From: Spirochaeta lutea
Lineage (GTDB): Bacteria > Spirochaetota > Spirochaetia > DSM-27196 > Salinispiraceae
Direction: 5' to 3'
DNA length: 64,000 nt
Assembly: GCF_000758165.1 (NCBI RefSeq)
Contig: NZ_JNUP01000001.1
Coordinates: 40,477 to 104,476 of the forward strand
Part shown: one piece after another, positions 8,651 through 17,227 of the stretch
Layout of the letters: each line of letters begins with the position of its first letter
How positions within the stretch are numbered: position 1 is the first letter of the stretch
Notes under the pieces: model-generated
Told to the model about the DNA's origin: nothing
Databases searched by the model: none
What the model saw: the letters and a program-made list of their open reading frames with translations, nothing else
Made by a program: the position numbers and the translations under genes

Positions 8651-9097
8651 TTAATCGATTTCCATCAGCAAATCAAAATACCGCTGGCGGTTCTGTTCTG
8701 AGAGGGTGTCGGTTCCAACGGTGATGGGATCAACCCAGAACTGTTCTATATCTTCCAGGGTCCATTGGGTTCGCCGGGGACGCTGCTGAATCCAGCCGGG
8801 GTTCCAGAAATACTCAATCTCGTTCGGGATTACCAATTCGGCAGGATCTAGCTCATGGGCGGCCTGCAAGGGATCCGGGAAGGGGGTATTCAAATCTTGT
8901 TGAACCGTGGGATCTGAATCCCTCCTCCCTGGGAGCCCGGCAGAAGCACCGGTATCCCCGGGCTTGGAAGTACATCCACGCATGAGAATCACCATAAAAA
9001 CCAACAACAGAACGCCAAGTACGATAAAGCCAATAATCCGTAATGGAATCTTTTTGAACAGTCCTAAAAACGCCTGTAAGATTTTTCTGGATTCCAT
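8651..9097 (-). CDS. Single-pass membrane-anchored protein, unknown function
   Basis: 148 residues. The N-terminus is basic (MESRKILQAFLGLFKKIPLR), followed by one membrane helix at about 21-41 (IIGFIVLGVLLLVFMVILM). RGCTSK after it could be read as a lipobox but the context is poor. The rest is a soluble domain with conserved-looking aromatic residues (EIEYFWNPGWIQQRPRRTQW, EDIEQFWVDP). The gene starts 24 bases after the smc stop with GGAGGAG-like spacing, so it is co-transcribed with smc. No family is recognised. Confidence 0.65.
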   Translation of the reverse strand: MESRKILQAFLGLFKKIPLRIIGFIVLGVLLLVFMVILMRGCTSKPGDTGASAGLPGRRDSDPTVQQDLNTPFPDPLQAAHELDPAELVIPNEIEYFWNPGWIQQRPRRTQWTLEDIEQFWVDPITVGTDTLSEQNRQRYFDLLMEID

Positions 9098-9121
9098 GGT
9101 GACTCCTCCTTACCGGGGTAT

Positions 9122-11938
9122 CTACCCCCTATGGAGATTTTGATCCGGAGTGGTTACCTCACCCTCGCCGCCGATGCGAATGGAGACTACCTTCGAAACA
9201 CCGGATTCCTCCATTGTAACCCCGAGGAGGGTTCGTGCGCCGGCAACGGTTTTTTTATTGTGAGTTATCACAATGAACTGACTCGACTGGCCGAATTCCA
9301 TCAGCATCGTCACAAACCTGCCCACATTGCTCTCGTCCAAGGCCGCGTCAATCTCATCGAGGAGACAGAAGGGGCTGGGTTTTACCATGTAGGTTGCAAA
9401 CAGCAGGGCTACCGCGGTGAGGGAGCGCTCACCACCCGAGAGGAGGTTTATACTCTCAAGTTTTTTGCCCGGGGGCTGGGCGAAAATCTCGATTCCGGAT
9501 TCTAGGACACGATCGGGTTCGGTAAGCCGGATCTCCGCCCGGCCGCCGCCGAATAGTCGTCGGAACATGGCATGAAAGTTTTTCCGGATCTTTTCATAGG
9601 TTTGGGTGAACAACTCTGCACTCTCTTGACGAATCTCAGCGGTGATACGTTCCAGGTCGGATTTGGCCTGGGCAAGATCGTCCATTTGCCCGCGAAGAAA
9701 TTCATAGCGTTCCTTAACCTCGGCAAATTCTTCGGGAGCCATAAGGTTCACACTTCCAAGGCTCTTTTGCTCCTCTTTGAGGGTATCCATGTTCTTTTTT
9801 AATTCTTGGATACTATCGGTGATCTCATATATCCGATCTTCATAGGTGCTTAGTTCTTGGGAGTACCGTTCCCTAAAGTTGTTGTACAGATTCTTAATAT
9901 CCGCGGAGATCTCAGCCAGGGTCATTTGCAGTTTTTCAACCTTTGCCTGGGCCTTCCCCAGTCCTGTCATACTCGTCTTAAGCTCTTTTTCCTTGCGGAT
10001 CATCTCCGCATTCTTGGTGGAGATGGTTTTCTCGAGTCGCGAGAGGGTTTTTTGAAGGTTCTTTTCTTCTTTTTCCTGGGATAGCCGTTGAGATTCAACC
10101 TCTTTGATTTTATTGGAGAGGCCCTGCAGTCTTCCCTCATCCTCAGCCATCTGTTTCCGATGTTCCCGCAAGCGAGTGTACATTTCCTCGGTCTGGGTAC
10201 GGGTTCGATTGATATCTTCCCGTATGGAAGCCACCTGATTCTTTAGTTGAACATCTGAAAGTTTGAGGTCTTCCAGGGTTCTTCGGTATTCTTCGACCTT
10301 TTTTCGCAGGCTATCATTTTCCTCGGTAAAATTTGTAATGCGTTCACGGTGGTTTTCAATTTCGTGGCGGAGGCTACGCATTCTTTCATCAATTCCACGT
10401 TTTCTCGTAATAATCCCTTCGGGTGCGATAAAATCATCCAAAAACCGAGGAATTGTTTCTTCCAGTTGGGTGTAGACATGATCCAGGTCGGCTATTTTTC
10501 CGTCTATATCTGATAAGCTTTCGATGAGGCCACGGATGCGATCCTGGAGTCCTTCTACCTCTCCTGTGCCTGTAAAATCGGATAACAGATCGCGTTTCCC
10601 CTGAACCGCAATTCTAATACCCTGTAACCGACCATGAAAATCTTCCGACAACTCTTCCCGCCGTTTTATAGAATACCCCGATTGTTGCAGCCCCTGATCC
10701 AATTGAGCTACGATATCGTCGGTCAACTCCGCGAGGGATTCCTGTAACCGGGTTTGCTCAGCCTCGATGGTGTGAATTTCTCGGGTGGAGGAATCTATAC
10801 CCTGCTGATTATCGGCAATCCGGTCCGAGGTCCTGGTGATGGATGCTGCAAAGAATTGGATGTTTTGCTGGTTCTCCTGGACTCGGGATTCCATGGCTTT
10901 CTCAGATTTTTCTTTTTCAAGAATCGTATTCTGCACTTCCTCAATACGTTTGGAAATTACCGCTTCGGTCTCTTTATCGGATTTTAATTTATCCGAGATT
11001 TCCTGTCCCCGTTCCTGGAGGAGGGAGATTTGACTGGTCAGGTTATTCTTTTCAAGTTCAATCCCGTATAGCAGTTTTTGGGTCTCGATGAGCTCGGATT
11101 CCATGGTATTGACCTGATCGAGATTGCTCTCCACAGATTCATTAATAGTATCAATCCGGTGTTTTAATTCATCCCGTTCCTTGGCTGCAACGGCCAGCTC
11201 CTTATTCCGCTTATCCTTTGCCTCTAGGAGATCTCGAAGTTTAAGAAGCTGGATAGATAGCTCAACCGAAAAGGTCTCATCCTTAAGTTCCCGATAGCGT
11301 ACCGTCTTTTCAGACTGCTTCTTAAGGGCGTCATAACTGCGCTTGACCTCGGAGAGGATGCTTTCTACCTGCCGCATATTCTCTTCGGTGCGTAAGAGCT
11401 TGCGCTCTGCCTCTTGCCCCCTCACCTTAAATTTAGTGATGGCGGCGGCTTCCTCAAAAATCAGCCGCCGCTCCTCCGGTTTATTCGAGAGCACCTGATC
11501 TATCTTCCCCTGCTCCATGATGGAGTAGGCTGATTTTCCCACCCCTGTATCATAAAACAGTTCACGGAGTTCCTTGAGGCGCACCGGAGTGTTGTTAATA
11601 TAGTATTCACTGTCTCCGTTTCGATATAAGCGGCGTTTCACCGATACTTCCGGCATGTCCAGGGGTAATAAATTGTGATCGTTTTGCAGGGTAAGTGTGA
11701 CTTCAGCAACATTGAGTGCCTTCCGGGCCTCTGTACCATTGAAGATTACATCCTCCATCTTATCTGCCCGTAGGCTCTTCGTGGCCTGCTCACCTAACAC
11801 CCATTTGATGGCGTCCACCACGTTGCTCTTCCCGCATCCATTGGGGCCAAGCAGGGCAGATACGCCATCGCTGAATTGGATAAGACTCTTGTCAGCAAAT
11901 GATTTAAATCCAAAGATTTCAATACTCTTGAGAAACAC
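9122..11938 (-). CDS. smc: SMC-family chromosome segregation ATPase, no recognisable hinge
   Basis: 938 residues from a GTG at 11938, preceded by AGAAGG; an ATG 26 codons upstream exists, but the family start (FLKSIEIFGFKSFADK) favours the GTG. Walker A GPNGCGKSN is near residue 33. The signature motif LLSGGERSLTAVALLFA and Walker B FCLLDEIDAALDESN lie in the last ~110 residues. Long coiled coils join the heads. Bacterial SMCs are usually ~1150-1200 residues with a globular hinge of ~150 residues between the coils. Here the middle (~440-560) shows only short non-coil stretches such as PRFLDDFIAPEGI and no hinge motif that I can see. It should act in condensation with ScpAB, neither of which is visible here. 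Confidence 0.9.
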   Translation of the reverse strand: MFLKSIEIFGFKSFADKSLIQFSDGVSALLGPNGCGKSNVVDAIKWVLGEQATKSLRADKMEDVIFNGTEARKALNVAEVTLTLQNDHNLLPLDMPEVSVKRRLYRNGDSEYYINNTPVRLKELRELFYDTGVGKSAYSIMEQGKIDQVLSNKPEERRLIFEEAAAITKFKVRGQEAERKLLRTEENMRQVESILSEVKRSYDALKKQSEKTVRYRELKDETFSVELSIQLLKLRDLLEAKDKRNKELAVAAKERDELKHRIDTINESVESNLDQVNTMESELIETQKLLYGIELEKNNLTSQISLLQERGQEISDKLKSDKETEAVISKRIEEVQNTILEKEKSEKAMESRVQENQQNIQFFAASITRTSDRIADNQQGIDSSTREIHTIEAEQTRLQESLAELTDDIVAQLDQGLQQSGYSIKRREELSEDFHGRLQGIRIAVQGKRDLLSDFTGTGEVEGLQDRIRGLIESLSDIDGKIADLDHVYTQLEETIPRFLDDFIAPEGIITRKRGIDERMRSLRHEIENHRERITNFTEENDSLRKKVEEYRRTLEDLKLSDVQLKNQVASIREDINRTRTQTEEMYTRLREHRKQMAEDEGRLQGLSNKIKEVESQRLSQEKEEKNLQKTLSRLEKTISTKNAEMIRKEKELKTSMTGLGKAQAKVEKLQMTLAEISADIKNLYNNFRERYSQELSTYEDRIYEITDSIQELKKNMDTLKEEQKSLGSVNLMAPEEFAEVKERYEFLRGQMDDLAQAKSDLERITAEIRQESAELFTQTYEKIRKNFHAMFRRLFGGGRAEIRLTEPDRVLESGIEIFAQPPGKKLESINLLSGGERSLTAVALLFATYMVKPSPFCLLDEIDAALDESNVGRFVTMLMEFGQSSQFIVITHNKKTVAGARTLLGVTMEESGVSKVVSIRIGGEGEVTTPDQNLHRG

Positions 11939-12102
11939 AGATACCTTCTTTTCTATTCGGCGGTTGAGGGATCTAGTAACGCCGCAGTTGCTATTGTTCA
12001 CCCAAGCTATCACCAAGGGGGTGGAGCGTCAATATTCTTGCAGTTTCACGGGAATACAACTATCCTGAGATTATACCAGAAACCAAGATCCTAGGAGGAG
12101 TT

Positions 12103-12486
12103 ATGATCAGTTCGAAAATCCAGAGTGCGGATTGGAAATCCGAAAAGCATGCACCGGTTATTGAGTGCAAACCACAGGGTGAAAAACAGGGTTCATACAG
12201 TGTTACTGTAAGTGTGGGAAAGGAAATTCCACATCCCAATACCACTGAGCACCATATTTCCTGGATCCAGCTTTTTTTCTTGCCCCAGGACGGCACATTT
12301 CCCATTCAACTCGGAGAGGCTAGATTCACTGCCCATGGTGAGTCGGCTCAGGGTGCGAATCAGGGTCCTGCATACTCCGTACCGGAGGCTCGCTTTCAGG
12401 TAACGATCACTGGCCAAGGAACCCTCCAAGCTATTAGCTACTGCAACATTCACGGCCTATGGCAGAGTGAAATCCCCCTGGCATAA
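12103..12486 (+). CDS. Superoxide reductase (1Fe neelaredoxin type)
   Basis: 127 residues. It reduces superoxide to peroxide without releasing O2, typical of anaerobes. The iron site is complete: EKHAPVIE (Glu14, Lys15, His16), HPNTTEHHI (His44, His50) and YCNIHGLW (Cys114, His117). There is no N-terminal desulforedoxin domain, so this is a one-iron enzyme, unlike Treponema pallidum neelaredoxin, which keeps a degenerate extra domain. The Shine-Dalgarno sequence AGGAGG lies just before ATG 12103. It is transcribed divergently from smc; rnhB follows in the same direction. Rubredoxin is the usual electron donor but is not seen here. Confidence 0.93.
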   Translation: MISSKIQSADWKSEKHAPVIECKPQGEKQGSYSVTVSVGKEIPHPNTTEHHISWIQLFFLPQDGTFPIQLGEARFTAHGESAQGANQGPAYSVPEARFQVTITGQGTLQAISYCNIHGLWQSEIPLA

Positions 12487-12533
12487 CAATGCCCCTGGTC
12501 CATACCTAGTTCCATTGCCCTAGCCGACCATTT

Positions 12534-13157
12534 ATGGTATCTATCAGCACCATGTATGTATGCGGACTTGATGAAGCTGGGCGGGGGCCGCTTTGCGGCC
12601 CCGTAACGGCTGGGGCAGTCATACTCCCGGAGGAGTATAATCACCCACTGTATAAGGACAGTAAAAAACTCACAGAAAAAAAACGACGACTCATCGCGGA
12701 AGAGATTAGGGGATCCTCGCATCCCTGGGGGATAGGATGGGCCAGCCATCGAGAAATTGACAGTATGAACATCCACAATGCGACCCTGCTTGCCATGACC
12801 CGTGCTTGGGAGGATCTTGTACGCCGGTCCGGTGCAAGTCAGCTTGAGATCATCCTCGAGCAGGGGCTCGCTATCCTGGTGGACGGGAAGTTTGTCCCGC
12901 CTATTCCCGGTTTTACCGGGGAGATTCTTCCGGTTGTCAAGGGTGATCAATTAGTCACCGCCATTTCTGCTGCATCAATTCTTGCGAAAACCGAACGTGA
13001 TGCCTGGCTGGATGATTGGTGTACTGAGAACGACCAAGATGACCGGTACGGCCTACGAAAGCACAAGGGGTATCCCACCGAATTTCATCGGAAAAAGATC
13101 GCCGAGTACGGTCCCAGTGAAATTCACCGTCTGAGCTTCCGTCTGCCCCAGGGATAA
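12534..13157 (+). CDS. rnhB: Ribonuclease HII
   Basis: 207 residues (201 if the second ATG at 12552, MYVCGLDEAGRG, is the start; neither has a strong Shine-Dalgarno site). It cleaves the RNA strand of RNA-DNA hybrids and removes misincorporated ribonucleotides. Conserved active-site motifs: GLDEAGRGPLCGPV (Asp-Glu), DSKKLTEKKR, then VKGDQLVTAISAASILAKTERD (catalytic Asp) and GLRKHKGYPTEFH. An internal insertion (GKFVPPIPGFTGE) is slightly unusual. In Bacillus rnhB sits next to ylqG; here it lies across the smc gene block. Confidence 0.95.
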   Translation: MVSISTMYVCGLDEAGRGPLCGPVTAGAVILPEEYNHPLYKDSKKLTEKKRRLIAEEIRGSSHPWGIGWASHREIDSMNIHNATLLAMTRAWEDLVRRSGASQLEIILEQGLAILVDGKFVPPIPGFTGEILPVVKGDQLVTAISAASILAKTERDAWLDDWCTENDQDDRYGLRKHKGYPTEFHRKKIAEYGPSEIHRLSFRLPQG

Positions 13158-13213
13158 TCGCCGACGATATAGAAACTAGCTACGAGAAATTACTTCACTA
13201 TAAACGAGGATAT

Positions 13214-14020
13214 ATGCGTAACACATCACAAATTCTTCCCCCCGGGGAGGTTATTCGACAATTCATAACGGCCGGTGAAAAGAAGATCCAGCAACCGTCT
13301 CGGCAATTTTTTCTGTCGTCAGTACTTGGAGGCGCGTATGTGGCCTTGGGTTGTTTATTGGCTCTTGGGGTTGCCGGGGGGATCCCCGGGATTGCTGCAG
13401 CCAACCCCGGTCTGCCTAAGCTCCTGTTCGGGGTAATGTTCCCCCTGGGATTGATTTTGGTGGTATTCACCGGCGCCGATTTGTTTACAAGCGACTGTGC
13501 TATCTTTACGGTTTCTTGGTTGAGCAAACGAACCCCCTTGAAGGCGGTAGCGCCGCGGTTGCTTCTCAGCTACGGGGGCAATTTCATTGGCGCTATGGTG
13601 GTTCTATTTATTGTGGCTATACCGAGCGGTTTTCTTGGCCATGAACCCTGGAGCGCATATTTTGCGGGGATTGCCGAGGGTAAAACGAGTCACAGCTTTT
13701 TACTCTCCCTTCTGAAGGGAGTCGGGGCGAACTGGCTGGTTTGTTTAGCAGCCTGGATGGGGACTGCAGCTTCTGACGCCCCGGGGAAAATGCTAGGGAT
13801 ATGGTTACCGGTTATGGCCTTTGTCACCCTAGGGCTTGAGCATAGCATTGCGAATTTTTTCCTTATTCCCGGTGGAATGATGAGCGGAAGCACGAATACC
13901 ATTATCGAGATGTTCGCTACCAACATAATACCGGTAACCCTTGGGAATATGCTCGGAGGGATTTTTCTGGTCGGCGTGCCCCAGACGCTCTTGTTCTTAC
14001 AGAATGATTCTGCGGAGTAA
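13214..14020 (+). CDS. Formate/nitrite transporter family channel
   Basis: 268 residues with six expected membrane helices. Members (FocA, NirC, HSC) are pentameric channels for formate, nitrite or hydrosulfide. The family signatures are visible: VFTGADLFTSD near residue 90, GANWLVCLAAWMG near 178 and GLEHSIANFFLIPGG near 213 (the histidine in the last is the conserved gating His). Start ATG 13214 has AACGAGGA upstream. The substrate cannot be told from sequence; formate export is plausible in a fermenting spirochaete. No pfl or nir genes are adjacent. Confidence 0.92.
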   Translation: MRNTSQILPPGEVIRQFITAGEKKIQQPSRQFFLSSVLGGAYVALGCLLALGVAGGIPGIAAANPGLPKLLFGVMFPLGLILVVFTGADLFTSDCAIFTVSWLSKRTPLKAVAPRLLLSYGGNFIGAMVVLFIVAIPSGFLGHEPWSAYFAGIAEGKTSHSFLLSLLKGVGANWLVCLAAWMGTAASDAPGKMLGIWLPVMAFVTLGLEHSIANFFLIPGGMMSGSTNTIIEMFATNIIPVTLGNMLGGIFLVGVPQTLLFLQNDSAE

Positions 14021-14203
14021 TTGCACCCCATGTTGATTTGTCGTGATGTTTGTCCCTGTCCTTGCAGCCCACGAACCTGAGTATTCTATATAGTGACCTG
14101 CGTACTGGTACTGTACTAACATACCAAGTTGTGCCAAGGAAAAAATGTACTGGGGTAAGCCAGGGGAACCCTGGGATAATGAATTATTGGTAGGCGAGAA
14201 AGA

Positions 14204-14274
14204 GCGTCCGATCGGAATCGAACCGACATCTCCAGCTTGGAAGGCTGGGGTAATAACCATTATACGACGGACGC
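14204..14274 (-). tRNA. tRNA-Gly (anticodon TCC)
   Basis: A 71-nt cloverleaf reads on the minus strand: acceptor GCGTCCG pairs with CGGACGC, the D-arm contains TATAATGGTTA, the anticodon loop is CTTCCAA within stem CCAGC/GCTGG, and the T-arm is GTCGGTTCGATTCCGAT. The anticodon TCC gives glycine. CCA is not encoded (TCT follows). An ideal promoter sits just upstream. Downstream on the minus strand CCAGGG-TTC-CCCTGG (~14160-14175) may form a weak terminator. Confidence 0.95.
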
Positions 14275-14286
14275 TTGCTGGGCTAA

Positions 14287-14315
14287 TGTATACAGAAATG
14301 AAATATTTTTGTCAA
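14287..14315 (-). promoter_or_regulatory. Sigma-70 promoter for tRNA-Gly
   Basis: On the minus strand TTGACA (14310-14315), a 17-base AT-rich spacer and TATACA (14287-14292) form a near-consensus vegetative promoter. The predicted start lies about 6-7 bases before the tRNA 5' end at 14274, giving an almost leaderless tRNA precursor. Confidence 0.8.
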
Positions 14316-14493
14316 CAAGGGTTCGAAAATTGTGTTGCTCTTTATCCGAATACCCTGGGTTGACGGTATACTAGGATCAGGGGCTCGTGCATCTAGTGCC
14401 GGAACAATTACCGCAGTTAAGAGATCACTTTGGGGTATGATTTTTTGCGCATTCAGGCTATAGTCCCCGAAGAGATTTATGAAGGGAGATAGT

Positions 14494-14886
14494 ATGGTAA
14501 AGAAAAGTATTGCCGTTCTTATGTTAGTATTCCTTAGTATAGCGGGTGTATTTGCTGGGGATTATGATGAACTTCGCGAGGTAATGGAAGAAATACTCGA
14601 GGTTCAGCAGGATTTGATTGATGGACTTGACGGGGCGGAAACCGCTGAAGAGGTAGCCTCGGTTATCGTCATTTGGGGTGAGGCGTTGAATGAGATTGGT
14701 CCGAAGATGACCGCCATTGAGGAAAAATACCCGGAAATCGTTGATATGCAGGAACCACCCGAAGAAGTGGCCGATATCGCTGCAGAACTTGAAGCTCTCG
14801 ATGAGAAATTAGCAACTTCCATGATGAAGATCTACTCATATTATGAGGATCCGGCGGTACAAGAAGCCATGGAAAGTCTTCAGTAA
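14494..14886 (+). CDS. Small exported helical protein, unknown function
   Basis: 130 residues from ATG 14494, preceded by GGGAG at good spacing (an ATG five codons upstream overlaps that site). MVKKSIAVLMLVFLSIAGVFAG is a clear Sec signal peptide with likely cleavage after VFA. The mature part is acidic and almost wholly alpha-helical (DYDELREVMEEILEVQQDLIDGL), rich in Glu and Ala and lacking Cys. It is probably periplasmic. No family recognised. It lies 18 bases upstream of the PUR-domain gene. Confidence 0.75.
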   Translation: MVKKSIAVLMLVFLSIAGVFAGDYDELREVMEEILEVQQDLIDGLDGAETAEEVASVIVIWGEALNEIGPKMTAIEEKYPEIVDMQEPPEEVADIAAELEALDEKLATSMMKIYSYYEDPAVQEAMESLQ

Positions 14887-14904
14887 CAGGAAAGGGATGC
14901 ATAC

Positions 14905-15135
14905 ATGGGCGTACGTGGCGAAATTTTTTCTACGAGGGTGATATCTGATCGACGGACATTCTTTTTCAATGTGAAGGAGAATCGTCGGGGAGATAAGTTT
15001 CTCAATATTGTAGAAAGCCGAAAAAATGTGAATGAGGATTTTGACCGCTCTCAGATTATGATTTATGAAGAAGATGTGGACCGTTTCGTTGAGGAACTAG
15101 AAAAAGCCGTCAAGGCATTAAAGACTCGTTCCTAG
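14905..15135 (+). CDS. PUR-domain nucleic-acid-binding protein (DUF3276, BpuR-like)
   Basis: 76 residues matching the single PUR domain of Borrelia BpuR: MGVRGEIFSTRVISDRRTFF, then FNVKENRRGDKFLNIVES, and the C-terminal helix VDRFVEELEKAVKAL. BpuR is an abundant spirochaete protein that binds DNA and RNA and modulates expression. This is a good spirochaete/Bacteroidetes marker. AAAGGG precedes the ATG. Seven bases separate its stop from rmuC, so they are probably co-transcribed. Confidence 0.9.
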   Translation: MGVRGEIFSTRVISDRRTFFFNVKENRRGDKFLNIVESRKNVNEDFDRSQIMIYEEDVDRFVEELEKAVKALKTRS

Positions 15136-15142
15136 GTACAAA

Positions 15143-16276
15143 ATGGATTGGATATTGGTTCCGTTCCTCATTCTTGGTTGGGTGTTAACTGTTCTGTTCT
15201 TTATCCTCTGGCTGCTCAACCGGGGGATATCGGCCCAACTGAAAAACCAAGTTCAAATAGAACGTGAGCTGCGTCTTGAACAGAGCAGAGATTTTTCCGA
15301 GACTCGAGAATACTTGACCAGCGTATTGCCCCGCAAAACCTTAGAGCTTCTCGAGTCAAAGGAACACAGCTCTACCAGCCAGCAGATCCAAGTTCTGCAG
15401 CAACACTTATCGCCGGTACTTCGGGAATTAACTCAGCTCAATCAAACCATGCATAGCAGGCAGAAGGATGAGGCCTTTTTTAAAGGGGGACTCGAACGGG
15501 AGCTTCAGAACCTGGTGAACCTGAATCAGACCCTTTCCGAGGAGGCTCATAATCTTGCCAGGGCGCTGGAAGGTCAGAACAAATCCCAGGGGATCTGGGG
15601 TGAGATGGTTCTGGAACGATTGCTTGAGTCTGCGGGGTTAGAAGCAGGCAGAGATTTTGAGCTTCAAAAAAGCTTCCGGTTGGGAGGAGGAACGATTCTC
15701 CGGCCGGACGTTGTAATCACCCTACCAAAAGAGCGTTTCCTGGTAATCGATGCGAAGGTAAGTCTTAAGTCCTATATGGATGTTATCGCTGCATCGCAAG
15801 AGGTGGAGCGGGCTGCTGCAACGAAGCGTCTGGTTGGGAGCATACGGGGGCACATTAAGTCCTTGGGAGAAAAACACTATGAGTTGCTTCATAAGTCATC
15901 GAGCATTGAGGCTGTATTGCTTTTCATGCCGATAGAAGGAGCGCTTGCTGCAGCCCTCTCCTCGGATTCCGGAATTTTGGAGTACGCTTTTTCCAAGAGA
16001 ATCATTATTTGCTCCCCCAGCAGTCTCTTGCTCACCATTAAGATCGTTAATACCCTCTGGTTACAGGATTCCAAGGACGGCAGAACCGAAGCGCTGTTGG
16101 AATTAAGCGATGAGCTGACCCGCAGCTTAAAGCGATTATTTGAGGATCTGCAGAATCTTGACTCTAAACTTACTGCTTCCCAGGATTTGGTGGATCGTAT
16201 GCTTACAAGGTTTACCGCGAAACGCGGAGGACTGCTGCCTACCCTGGATTCTATCGCAAAAAAACGGGACCAATGA
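15143..16276 (+). CDS. rmuC: DNA recombination protein RmuC
   Basis: 377 residues. An N-terminal membrane helix (WILVPFLILGWVLTVLFFILWLL, in part) is followed by a coiled coil (~30-150). The RmuC nuclease-like core then follows: QGIWGEMVLERLLESAGL, FRLGGGTILRPDVVITLP, FLVIDAKVSLKSYMD (DAK resembles the D-x-K of PD-(D/E)xK folds), FMPIEGALAAAL and IICSPSSLLLTIKIV. RmuC limits inversion at short inverted repeats in E. coli. It ends 4 bases before the end of the convergent lipid kinase. Confidence 0.93.
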   Translation: MDWILVPFLILGWVLTVLFFILWLLNRGISAQLKNQVQIERELRLEQSRDFSETREYLTSVLPRKTLELLESKEHSSTSQQIQVLQQHLSPVLRELTQLNQTMHSRQKDEAFFKGGLERELQNLVNLNQTLSEEAHNLARALEGQNKSQGIWGEMVLERLLESAGLEAGRDFELQKSFRLGGGTILRPDVVITLPKERFLVIDAKVSLKSYMDVIAASQEVERAAATKRLVGSIRGHIKSLGEKHYELLHKSSSIEAVLLFMPIEGALAAALSSDSGILEYAFSKRIIICSPSSLLLTIKIVNTLWLQDSKDGRTEALLELSDELTRSLKRLFEDLQNLDSKLTASQDLVDRMLTRFTAKRGGLLPTLDSIAKKRDQ

Positions 16277-16279
16277 CCG

Positions 16280-17188
16280 CTACTGCACAACCACGGGTAA
16301 GCGAGATGCAAGAACTTGGACGGTTCCTCCCTTTTCATCCAGTCGATCACCGTCGAACTGTAAGAAACGACGCCGGCGCGTTTTTATAACCACCTGCTTG
16401 GCTTTGTACTGATGAAGATCCTTGAGATGCTGGCTCTGACCGCTCAACACATTGAACATCATAGTAATCAGAGCGCCGATCCCGGGTTGTTTATAGACCA
16501 TGACGTGGAGGTACCCGCTATTCAAACTGGCAGTTGGGTTTATTACAATGCGCCCGGCGTAGTATTTTCCATTGGAAATAATTACCTGATAGCCGCTTAC
16601 GACGACCTTTTGTAAGTCGTCATCATATATTTCAAGGGTTGTGAGGGGCGGCTTTCTTCTGGTGAGGGTCCGGAGAACCGCGAGCACGTAGGCAAACTTC
16701 CCGAAGAACTTTTTTTCCGCCTTATACACACTGTGGACCGTTAACGCGTCTATGCCCGAGGAAACCATGAGAACGAAGGGATGCTCGTTTATCATTCCCA
16801 GGTCAATGTGTTTGATTCGTCCGGTTCTCCATAGACTCAGGGCCTTAACCGGATCCTGGGGAATAAATAACTCTTTGGATAGTACGTTCGCTGTTCCGTG
16901 GGGAATGATAAGTATGGGCAAGGGATTGTCGATCATCCCCTCCACTACTTCCCGCACGGTTCCATCTCCTCCCAACACAACCACGGCATCCTTACCTTCC
17001 CGGTAGCTTTGAATGATCCTTCCGCCATCCCCTCGGTGCCTGGTGTACTCAATCTGCAGGGTGATGTTGTGTTGCTCTGCATAGGCGGTGAGCCGATGCA
17101 TTGTCAGGGTAAGCCACCTCCGCCGGCCTGCCGCCGGATTGATGATACATAAGAGGGTGGCTGGTTTGTCTGCGTTTTTTCTAATCAA
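16280..17188 (-). CDS. Diacylglycerol kinase family lipid kinase (DagK/YegS type)
   Basis: 302 residues. The catalytic domain carries LCIINPAAGRRRW at the N-terminus, VVVLGGDGTVREVVEGM (nucleotide-binding GGDGT) near residue 75, and IIPHGTANVLSKEL. The C-terminal beta-sandwich has YYAGRIVINPTASLNSGYLHVMV and ends QFDGDRL. These soluble kinases phosphorylate diacylglycerol or related lipids and feed phospholipid recycling. It stands alone, convergent with rmuC and divergent from the MFS gene. Confidence 0.92.
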   Translation of the reverse strand: MIRKNADKPATLLCIINPAAGRRRWLTLTMHRLTAYAEQHNITLQIEYTRHRGDGGRIIQSYREGKDAVVVLGGDGTVREVVEGMIDNPLPILIIPHGTANVLSKELFIPQDPVKALSLWRTGRIKHIDLGMINEHPFVLMVSSGIDALTVHSVYKAEKKFFGKFAYVLAVLRTLTRRKPPLTTLEIYDDDLQKVVVSGYQVIISNGKYYAGRIVINPTASLNSGYLHVMVYKQPGIGALITMMFNVLSGQSQHLKDLHQYKAKQVVIKTRRRRFLQFDGDRLDEKGGTVQVLASRLPVVVQ

Positions 17189-17227
17189 GATTATTTACCT
17201 TTCCTGAAACTGTTGGTATAACAGGGT

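Noticed and set aside
12060..12950. Minus-strand frames opposite the superoxide reductase and rnhB
   Set aside because: Both plus-strand genes carry complete active-site motifs; the opposite frames show none.
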